Below, piece after piece: positions 1-5,407 of a DNA stretch of 5,787 nucleotides. The translations under genes were made by a program, and so were the position numbers. Where the stretch lies: NCBI GenBank assembly GCA_003696125.1, contig RFHZ01000389.1, positions 1 through 5,787 of the forward strand, read 5' to 3'. A model generated the notes under the pieces. It was given only the letters and a program-made list of their open reading frames with translations. It had not been told where the DNA came from and made no database searches. The DNA comes from Nitrospinota bacterium (GTDB lineage Bacteria > Tectomicrobia > Entotheonellia > J063). The stretch's first letter is position 1, and every line of letters begins with the position of its first letter.

Positions 1-64
1 ATCTTATACGCCTTACGGGTCGGATCGCCCAGGGATACGATCCGACCCGTAAGGCGTATAAGAT
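1..64. repeat. Perfect inverted repeat, 27-bp arms, at the window edge (probable fold-back artefact)
   Basis: Bases 1-27 are the exact reverse complement of bases 38-64, separated by a 10-base spacer (28-37). The right arm reads in frame as ordinary binding-protein sequence (YDPTRKAYKMV, followed by KNHDYW), so it is the genuine copy. The left arm starts exactly at base 1 and gives no recognisable family sequence in that frame. A perfect 27-bp stem inside a coding region is very unusual. The simplest reading is a chimeric or fold-back read, or an assembler artefact, at a contig end. A natural inverted repeat cannot be excluded without the sequence to the left. Confidence 0.9.
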
Positions 65-563
65 GGTGAAGAATCACGACTACTGGAAGCCGACGGCCGG
101 GAATGTGGAGACCTACTACACCGTGATCATCTCTGGTGCCGACGCGGTGCTCAGCGCCTTGAAAGCCGGGGAAGTGGATGCCATGGACCCCATGTACAGC
201 ATCGAAAACCTGGTACCGACGATCAAGCCGGAGTGGGGAAAGGTGTTGAAGTTCGACTCCTACAAGTGGCAGCACCTCTGCTTTAACCTGCGCCACCCGG
301 TCTTTGGTACCGGCGAGGCGACCCCACTTGGGAAACAGGATCCCTCCCGCGCCCGGGAAGCGGCTCGCTATATCCGGAAGGCGATCAGCCATGCCATTCC
401 CCGGGAAAAGATCGTGGAGCAGATCGTCAGCGGATACGGGAAGGTGGGAACGGTCCCGATTCCCTACACCGCAGCCGAGTACCGGCACGACCTGATGAAG
501 CCGATCCCGTATGACCTGAACCTGGCCAAACAGTATATGCGCAAAGCCGGCTATACGGTCTAA
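3..563 (+). CDS. Extracytoplasmic solute-binding protein, family 5 (peptide/opine/nickel type), C-terminal part
   Basis: This is the C-terminal part of the substrate-capturing lipoprotein or secreted protein of a Dpp/Opp-type ABC importer. The start lies outside the window, and the frame is open from base 3 to the TAA at 561-563. Family 5 landmarks appear in the usual order: a KNHDYWKP segment (normally 'RNPDYW'), ADAVLSALKAGEVDAMDP (normally 'alqsGevDi'), HLCFNLRHPVFGTG ('l.fN...pp F'), REAARYIRKAISHAIPREKIVEQ ('vRqAi.yAIDR..iv'), SGYGKVGTVPIP, and YDLNLAKQYMRKAGY. The protein stops right after the 'AGY' motif, where classical DppA/OppA proteins continue through another large segment. The other frames after 563 show no continuation, so this is either a shorter-tailed subfamily or a natural truncation. 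Residues encoded before about base 38 should not be trusted because of the terminal palindrome. It lies upstream of dppBCDF on the same strand. The substrate cannot be read from the sequence. Confidence 0.88.
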   Translation, partial: LIRLTGRIAQGYDPTRKAYKMVKNHDYWKPTAGNVETYYTVIISGADAVLSALKAGEVDAMDPMYSIENLVPTIKPEWGKVLKFDSYKWQHLCFNLRHPVFGTGEATPLGKQDPSRAREAARYIRKAISHAIPREKIVEQIVSGYGKVGTVPIPYTAAEYRHDLMKPIPYDLNLAKQYMRKAGYTV

Positions 564-604
564 GTTCAGCTCATCACCCCTATCCCCGGTTATGAGCGGC
601 TTGC

Positions 605-671
605 GATGGCTCTGCTCCTCGCCATGACCGCCAGGGCTCTCCTCCGGTCATGGCGAGCCCAGCAGGCCATC
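605..671 (+). promoter_or_regulatory. Long imperfect intergenic hairpin between the binding protein and dppB
   Basis: Three stacked stems can be drawn: 605-610 with 666-671 (6 bp), 612-616 with 661-665 (5 bp), and 618-630 with 645-657 (13 bp, perfect). They are separated by a one-base bulge at 611 and a small internal loop (617 against 658-660), and capped by a 14-base loop at 631-644. No T-tract follows base 671, so it does not look like a classical intrinsic terminator. Its place between a binding-protein stop and the first permease matches hairpins elsewhere (for example malE-malF) that protect upstream mRNA or reduce read-through, so the binding protein is made in excess. A weaker alternative pairing, 634-639 with 655-660, competes with the main stem. 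The role is inferred; the structure is visible. The remainder of the 564-750 gap shows no clear promoter. Confidence 0.72.
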
Positions 672-727
672 TCGTCTACAACCTGGGAAACAGGACAACA
701 GCCATGACTATCAATCCTGCCGGAAGC

Positions 728-740
728 AGGAGGAAAAAGG
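728..740 (+). promoter_or_regulatory. Ribosome binding region of dppB, with unusual spacing
   Basis: The strongest Shine-Dalgarno match, AGGAGG at 728-733, lies 17 bases before the ATG at 751, longer than the usual 5-10. A weaker AAAGG at 736-740 lies 10 bases away and may be the one used. There is no in-frame ATG, GTG or TTG between the AGGAGG and 751, so the start at 751 stands. Confidence 0.5.
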
Positions 741-750
741 ATACACACGG

Positions 751-1719
751 ATGGAACTCTGGGCTTATATCCTGCGACGCCTCTTCTTCATGACCTTGCT
801 GGTTTTAGGCATCTCCATCATCCTCTTCTTCATGATCAACCTGATCGGGAACCCGATCGATATCCTCCTGGCCGAACGGCCGGGGATCACCCCGCAGATG
901 CTCCAGATGGTCAAGGAGTACTACAACCTGGATAAACCGCTCCTCTACCAGTACGCCCTCTGGCTCTGGAAGATCCTGCATCTCGATTTCGGCACTTCGC
1001 TGATGTACAACCAGCCGGTACGCGACATGCTGATCACCTGGGGCTGGCAGACGATCAAGATCCAGTTTGCCGCCCTGATCATCTCCCTCTTCCTCTCCAT
1101 CATCATCGGGGTAACCGCCGCCGTCTATCAATACTCCCGGCTCGATGCCGGTATCATGAGCCTGGCCCTGCTGGGACGCTCCATGCCGGTCTTCTGGCTC
1201 GGCCTCCTCTTCATCCTCGTCTTCTCTTACTGGCTCGGCCTTTTCCCTTCGCACGGGGCCTACTCCACCGGAGCTCCGGCCTGGGGTAGCGAATGGATAG
1301 ATAGCCTGTGGCACATGGCGCTGCCGGTGCTGCTATTAACCTACTTTAACGGGGCCACCTTTACCCTCTTGATCCGCTCCAATATGGTCGATGTCCTACG
1401 ACAAGATTTCATCCTGGCTGCCCGGGCCAGTGGCCTGAAGACACGAACGGTGATCTACCGGCATGCCCTCCGTAATGCCATCATCCCGGTCCTGACCTAT
1501 GTCGGGATCATGGTCGGGCTGATGCTCGGCAGTTCACCGGTGACCGAAACGGTCTTTACCTGGCCTGGACTCGGCTACCTGTACGTCACCGCCATCACCA
1601 ATCTCGACTACCCGGTAATCATGGGGATCACCCTGGTCATGACCATCATGGTGGTGATGGCGAATCTCTTGACCGATCTGAGCTATGTGCTGATCGATCC
1701 CCGCATTCGGCTGGCGTGA
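751..1719 (+). CDS. dppB: Peptide-type ABC transporter permease, DppB/OppB family
   Basis: This 322-residue inner-membrane permease forms half of the translocation channel of the importer and pairs with the DppC-like protein encoded next. Length and layout are typical of the family. There is an N-terminal helix at about 9-31, a long external loop with the family sequence HLDFGTSL (77-84), and further hydrophobic segments near 104-126, 140-164, 188-208, 243-265 and 286-312. SMPVFWLGLLF followed by LGLFPSHG (144-169) is the family 'S.P.F..gll' block. The cytoplasmic coupling (EAA-type) loop is at about 222-242 (AARASGLK ... RHALRNA), which docks on the ATPases. ETVFTWPGLG (266-275) is the conserved block after it. 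The ATG at 751 gives the canonical start (MELWAYILRRL). The stop at 1717-1719 lies 11 bases before the chosen dppC start. The family is certain; 'dpp' is a family-level name, and the substrate could be a peptide, opine or other small solute. Confidence 0.96.
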   Translation: MELWAYILRRLFFMTLLVLGISIILFFMINLIGNPIDILLAERPGITPQMLQMVKEYYNLDKPLLYQYALWLWKILHLDFGTSLMYNQPVRDMLITWGWQTIKIQFAALIISLFLSIIIGVTAAVYQYSRLDAGIMSLALLGRSMPVFWLGLLFILVFSYWLGLFPSHGAYSTGAPAWGSEWIDSLWHMALPVLLLTYFNGATFTLLIRSNMVDVLRQDFILAARASGLKTRTVIYRHALRNAIIPVLTYVGIMVGLMLGSSPVTETVFTWPGLGYLYVTAITNLDYPVIMGITLVMTIMVVMANLLTDLSYVLIDPRIRLA

Positions 1720-1730
1720 GGAGAGGGACG

Positions 1731-2648
1731 ATGCGACGAGCGAGACAGACACGGGAAGTCGGGGAAGGACAGTGGAGAGCCCTCTGGCGACGCTTTCGCA
1801 AGAACAGAACCGGGATGACCGGCCTCATCCTGGTCGTGCTGGTCTCCCTCATCGCCATCTTTGCCCCGCTCCTTGCTCCTTATGAGCCTGACGATATCTC
1901 TGCCTTCTTAGAAGGGAGAGCCTACGATGCGCCGAGCTGGCGCAACTACTTTGGCACCGATAAGTTCGGGTACGACGTGTTCAGCCGGGTCCTGTACGGG
2001 GCGAGAACCGCCCTGCTCGTCGGCCTCGGAGCCATGGCCATCGCTGCCCTGCTCGGCATCGTTATCGGTGGCGTCTCCGGCTATGCCCGGGGAGAAATAG
2101 ACGAACTGCTCATGCGCTTTACCGATGGCTTTCTGGTCATCCCGGTCTTCATCATCATCCTGGTCATGGTGCGCATCTTTGGTATCGTGGCCGTAGGCAG
2201 CTTCCTGGAACAGATTCCTCACCTGAAGCTCATGATCATCATCGGGATTCTCGGCTGCTTTAGCTGGCCCCCTATTGCCCGCGTGGCCCGGGCCGAGTTC
2301 CTCAAGATCAAAGAGACCGACTTCGTAGAAGCGGCCAAGTGCCTGGGAGCCTCGGAACGGCGGATCATCTTCTATCATATCCTCCCCAACTCCCTCCCCT
2401 CTCTGATCGTTGTCATCGCCCTTGGTATCGGGAGCGCCATCCTCTCCGAGGCGATGATCAGCTTCCTCGGCTTCGGGGATCCGAGTCTGATTTCCTGGGG
2501 ACAGATGTTGACTTTTGCCGCACCAGATATGAAAATAGCTCCCTGGGCTGCCATTGCCCCGGGACTAGGCATATTCATTACCGTGCTGGGATTCAACCTG
2601 CTGGCCGACGGACTCAGCGATGCGGCCAACCCGCGTTTAAAGGAATAG
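1731..2648 (+). CDS. dppC: Peptide-type ABC transporter permease, DppC/OppC family
   Basis: This second channel subunit (305 residues) forms a heterodimer with DppB in the cytoplasmic membrane. A basic cytoplasmic N-terminus (WRRFRKNRTG, 19-28) leads into the OppC N-terminal helix, which ends in FAPLLAPYEP (44-53). Next comes the family block FGTDKFGYDVFSRVLYGART (74-93, usually 'lGTD..GRDvlSRl.yGaR') and then five more hydrophobic segments. The EAA loop is complete: EAAKCLGAS (200-208) then HILPN (216-220). The tail NPRLKE resembles the usual 'DPRL'. An in-frame GTG at 1716 overlaps the dppB stop and would add five residues. I chose ATG 1731 because a GAGGAG Shine-Dalgarno (1718-1723) lies seven bases before it. 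The three-base gap to dppD indicates one transcript. Confidence 0.95.
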   Translation: MRRARQTREVGEGQWRALWRRFRKNRTGMTGLILVVLVSLIAIFAPLLAPYEPDDISAFLEGRAYDAPSWRNYFGTDKFGYDVFSRVLYGARTALLVGLGAMAIAALLGIVIGGVSGYARGEIDELLMRFTDGFLVIPVFIIILVMVRIFGIVAVGSFLEQIPHLKLMIIIGILGCFSWPPIARVARAEFLKIKETDFVEAAKCLGASERRIIFYHILPNSLPSLIVVIALGIGSAILSEAMISFLGFGDPSLISWGQMLTFAAPDMKIAPWAAIAPGLGIFITVLGFNLLADGLSDAANPRLKE

Positions 2649-2651
2649 GAG

Positions 2652-3644
2652 ATGCCGGAGAGCGCGCCCAAACCTCTTCTCACTATCGACAACCTCAAGA
2701 CCTACTTCTTCACCGATACCGGTGTGGCCAAGGCGGTAGATGGGGTCAGCCTGGTCGTGAATCCTGGTGAGACCCTGGGGATCGTGGGAGAGTCGGGGTC
2801 GGGAAAGACGATGACCGCCTACTCCATTCTCCGTATCGTCCCCCGTCCGGGACGCATCGTTGCCGGAAGCATCCGCTTTCGGGAAACCGATCTCCTTGCC
2901 CTGCGGGAAGCAGAGATGAATCGCTTCCGGGGACGCCATATCGCCATGATCTTTCAAAATCCTGCCTTTTCCCTGAACCCGGTCTATACCATCGGACACC
3001 AGCTCGGAGAGATCCTCCAGCAGCACGAGGGAATGAGCAAAAGAGCAGCCCAGGAGCGCGTAACCCACCTCCTCAAGCTGGTCGGGATCAACGAGCCCCA
3101 GACCCGGGTAAAGCAGTATCCCCACGAGCTGAGCGGGGGGATGAAACAACGGGTGGCGATCGCCCGCGCCCTCCTCTGCAATCCGGCCCTGGTCCTGGCC
3201 GATGAGCCGACCACCAACCTCGATGTGACCATCCAGGCCCAGATCCTCGATCTCATGCAGCAGTTGAAGGAGCAGTTCGGGATGTCGATGATCCTGATTA
3301 CCCATGACATGGGAGTGGTGGCCCAGATGTCGGACCGGATCACGGTGATGTACAGCGGGAAGATCTGTGAAAGCGGTGAGGCGCAAACCATCTTTGATCA
3401 TCCCCAGCACCCGTATACCGAGGCGCTCCTTTCTGCCATGCCCCGGGTGGATAGTCCCCAGCATGCGCGGACCAGCAGGCTACCGGTCATCCCCGGCACC
3501 ATCCCCAGCCTGTTGTCACCCCCGGCCGGTTGCCGGTTTCATCCGCGTTGCCATTACGCCACCGAGGAATGCCAGCAAAAGGAACCACCGTTGAAACGTG
3601 TCGCCGGTGATCACTATGTTGCCTGCCTTTATCGAGGAGAATGA
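2652..3644 (+). CDS. dppD: Peptide-type ABC transporter ATP-binding protein, DppD/OppD family
   Basis: This cytoplasmic ATPase (330 residues) drives import through DppBC together with DppF. All ABC motifs are present: Walker A GESGSGKT (46-53), Q-loop glutamine 102 in IFQNP, signature LSGGMKQR (160-167), Walker B LVLADEP (180-186) with catalytic Glu185, D-loop TNLD (188-191), and switch His218 in ITHD. The D-loop has Asn where 'TALD' is usual. The C-terminal oligopeptide/dipeptide extension carries HPYTEALLSAMP (253-264) and four cysteines, C294, C300, C307 and C325, in the PPAGCRFHPRC context. In characterised DppD homologues this cysteine set binds a [4Fe-4S] cluster, so one is expected here by homology. 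AAGGA at 2640-2644 lies seven bases before the ATG. The ATGA at 3641-3644 overlaps the start of dppF. Confidence 0.96.
   Translation: MPESAPKPLLTIDNLKTYFFTDTGVAKAVDGVSLVVNPGETLGIVGESGSGKTMTAYSILRIVPRPGRIVAGSIRFRETDLLALREAEMNRFRGRHIAMIFQNPAFSLNPVYTIGHQLGEILQQHEGMSKRAAQERVTHLLKLVGINEPQTRVKQYPHELSGGMKQRVAIARALLCNPALVLADEPTTNLDVTIQAQILDLMQQLKEQFGMSMILITHDMGVVAQMSDRITVMYSGKICESGEAQTIFDHPQHPYTEALLSAMPRVDSPQHARTSRLPVIPGTIPSLLSPPAGCRFHPRCHYATEECQQKEPPLKRVAGDHYVACLYRGE
3634..3639 (+). promoter_or_regulatory. Shine-Dalgarno at the dppD/dppF junction that questions the dppF start
   Basis: GAGGAG lies inside the end of dppD, only one base before the annotated ATG at 3641, which is too close for normal initiation. 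An in-frame TTG at 3647 is seven bases downstream of it, an ideal distance. Either TTG 3647 is the main start, or the ATG is used by translational re-initiation through the ATGA overlap. Confidence 0.5.
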
Positions 3645-4678
3645 GTTTGAGCTGCGTGTCTTCTACCCCGCTGCTGACGGTCCAAAACCTGGTCAAGTAC
3701 TTCCCGGTGCGCAGGCGGGGGATCTTCTTCTACAAAGAGATCGGGCAGATCAAAGCGGTCGATGGAGTGCACCTGACCATCCGTAAAGGGGAGACGTTCG
3801 GGCTGGTCGGAGAGAGCGGATGTGGGAAAACCACTACGGCCCGGGTCATCCTGGGACTCATCCCTCCCACGGCCGGGGAAGAATGGTTTGAAGGGAAACC
3901 GGTCTTCTCCCTGCTACAAACGGCTCACAAAAGCGAAATCCTCGCCTTGCGACGCAAGATGCAGCTCGTCTTTCAAGATCCCTATCTTTCCCTCAATCCC
4001 CGCCTTACCGTTGCCGCCACCCTGACCGAGGCCTTTAAGATCCACCGCCACCTTCCAGAGTCGGAGTGGAACGATCGGGTTTATGCGCTTCTGGAGATGG
4101 TCGGTTTGGAGAGGGCTCATGCGCGACGCTACCCGCATGAGTTCAGCGGGGGACAGCGGCAACGGATCGGGATTGCCCGTGCCCTGGCCGTAGAGCCGGA
4201 TTTTCTGGTCTGTGACGAGCCGGTCTCTTCCCTCGACGTTTCGGTCCGGGCACAGATCCTCAACCTGCTGGCAGAGTTGCAAGAGCGCCTGCAGCTTACC
4301 TACCTCTATATCTCGCACGACCTCTCCTCGGTGCGCTACATCAGCGATCGGGTCGGGGTGATGTACCTGGGAAAGCTGGTAGAGGTGGCACCGGTACACG
4401 AGCTGTTCACCCATCCCCTCCATCCCTACACCCAGGCTCTTCTCTCTTCCATTCCCATCCCCAACCCTCGCCTGTCGCAGCAACGCACCCTGTTGCGGGG
4501 AGAGGTGCCGAGTCCCATCAATCCTCCTGCTGGCTGTCGCTTTCATCCCCGCTGCCCGGTGGCAGAAGCGATCTGTAAACGAGAGATCCCCCCTCTCCTT
4601 GCCGTTGCAGAAGAGCATCAGGTGGCATGTCATCTGGTTCACGATTCATCCTCCACACAGCTCAGGGAGCAGCCATGA
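3641..4678 (+). CDS. dppF: Peptide-type ABC transporter ATP-binding protein, DppF/OppF family
   Basis: This second ATPase (345 residues from ATG 3641, 343 from TTG 3647) partners DppD. The motifs are complete: Walker A GESGCGKT (57-64), Q-loop Gln112 in VFQDP, the LSLNPR block (116-121), signature FSGGQRQR (168-175), Walker B FLVCDEP (188-194) with Glu193, D-loop SSLD (196-199), and switch His226 in ISHD. The order GESGCGKTT and DEPVSSLD is typical of DppF/OppF rather than DppD. The C-terminal extension has HPYTQALLSSIP (261-272) and cysteines C299, C305, C312 and C330, the same spacing as in the DppD here, so a [4Fe-4S] site is likely in both. The N-terminal Q-I-K-A-V-D block after a RRRGIFF insert is normal for the subfamily. 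The start is uncertain by two residues. The stop overlaps the regulator's ATG as ATGA (4675-4678). Confidence 0.96.
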   Translation: MSLSCVSSTPLLTVQNLVKYFPVRRRGIFFYKEIGQIKAVDGVHLTIRKGETFGLVGESGCGKTTTARVILGLIPPTAGEEWFEGKPVFSLLQTAHKSEILALRRKMQLVFQDPYLSLNPRLTVAATLTEAFKIHRHLPESEWNDRVYALLEMVGLERAHARRYPHEFSGGQRQRIGIARALAVEPDFLVCDEPVSSLDVSVRAQILNLLAELQERLQLTYLYISHDLSSVRYISDRVGVMYLGKLVEVAPVHELFTHPLHPYTQALLSSIPIPNPRLSQQRTLLRGEVPSPINPPAGCRFHPRCPVAEAICKREIPPLLAVAEEHQVACHLVHDSSSTQLREQP

Positions 4679-5358
4679 CCAAGGTAGCGATGTACAGTTC
4701 TCTCAAAGAAAAGGCGTATCACCGGATTAAGCAGGACATCATGCAGGGAAAGCTCCTCCCGGGAACCCTCCTCTCCGATGCTTTGCTGGCCAGGCGCATG
4801 CGTATCAGCCGTACCCCGGTGCGAGAAGCGCTTCATCTGCTGCAGCAGGAAGGCCTGGTGGAGATCATTCCCGGACGGGGCACCTTTGTCAAGGAGATCT
4901 CCCTGCAAGAAGTACTGGAAATCCTCCAGATCCGTATGGTATTAGAGTCTCTGGCCGTTAAGCTGGCGGCCGAGCGGATCGAAGAGAAGGTGCTGGCAGA
5001 ACTGGAAGAGGAATTTGCCCAGGTAGAAGCGGCGTTAACCGAGAACAGGAAAACACCAGAGGAGTTGCAGGCCTTTGGTGCCCGGTTGCATGAGGCGATT
5101 CTGAGTGCCTGCGGGAATCGCACCCTGACCGAGCTCATCAATACCCTGCGGGAGCGGATCTATCGGGCCAAACGCTTTGCCTTTGATCGCGTCTTCGTCG
5201 ATGTGCAGGGCAAATATACGAACAGGCTCTACCAGTCTATTGAGGAGCATCGACGTATCCTGAAAGCCTTGCAGGCACGGGACGGGGAACTGGCAGCCGC
5301 CTTGATGCAAACGCATCTGGATAACGGGAGAAAGGCGCTGCTCGAGCAATTTATGTAA
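4675..5358 (+). CDS. GntR-family transcriptional regulator, FadR/FCD subfamily
   Basis: This 227-residue DNA-binding regulator is probably a ligand-responsive repressor of the surrounding transport and catabolic genes. The N-terminal GntR winged helix-turn-helix covers about 8-72: YHRIKQDIMQGKLLPG, the recognition region ARRMRISRTPVREAL (39-53), and the wing GLVEIIPGRGTFV (60-72). The helical FCD ligand domain follows (about 77-222), with LHEAILSACGNRTL (138-151), IEEHRRI (189-195) and MQTHLDNG (211-218). In FCD proteins these regions supply metal ligands. His139, His192 and His214 are present, but the Asp usually four residues before the first His is Gly135. I chose ATG 4675 because GGGAG (4665-4669) sits five bases upstream and it forms an ATGA overlap with dppF. 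The in-frame ATG at 4627 would add 16 atypical residues. It is probably co-transcribed with the transporter, which would allow feedback. The effector is unknown. Confidence 0.93.
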   Translation: MTKVAMYSSLKEKAYHRIKQDIMQGKLLPGTLLSDALLARRMRISRTPVREALHLLQQEGLVEIIPGRGTFVKEISLQEVLEILQIRMVLESLAVKLAAERIEEKVLAELEEEFAQVEAALTENRKTPEELQAFGARLHEAILSACGNRTLTELINTLRERIYRAKRFAFDRVFVDVQGKYTNRLYQSIEEHRRILKALQARDGELAAALMQTHLDNGRKALLEQFM

Positions 5359-5407
5359 TAGGGCCATCAGCCTTGTGGACTGTATCCGGCCCGGAGAGGA
5401 GAGAGAG

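Noticed and set aside
605-671. Intrinsic terminator after the binding protein gene
   Set aside because: The hairpin is strong, but neither side is followed by a run of T on its respective strand, so classical termination is not supported.
564-680. Frameshifted continuation of the binding protein after its stop
   Set aside because: The other two forward frames give short, low-information peptides (one beginning SKFSSSPLSP) with no resemblance to the expected C-terminal lobe.
1716-1731. GTG at 1716 as the dppC start
   Set aside because: It would place the start on the dppB stop and add five residues (VRRGT), while ATG 1731 has a well-spaced GAGGAG. A coupled GTG start cannot be wholly excluded.
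2637-3464. Long open frame (275 codons) on the - strand opposite dppD
   Set aside because: It lies antisense to a fully conserved ABC ATPase, its sequence is rich in His, Gly and Asp as expected from the complement of a GC-rich gene, and it has no recognisable motif. It is a shadow frame.
3914-4642. Long open frame (242 codons) on the - strand opposite dppF
   Set aside because: It has the same shadow character as the frame opposite dppD, with no domain and no convincing ribosome site.
4627-4675. ATG at 4627 as the start of the GntR regulator
   Set aside because: It lies deep inside dppF, adds 16 residues unlike GntR N-termini, and has no good ribosome site, whereas 4675 has both a Shine-Dalgarno and an ATGA overlap.
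5361-5392. Possible small hairpin in the gap before the oxidase gene (GGGCC at 5361-5365 with GGCCC at 5388-5392)
   Set aside because: It is only five base pairs around a 22-base loop with no T-tract; chance is sufficient.
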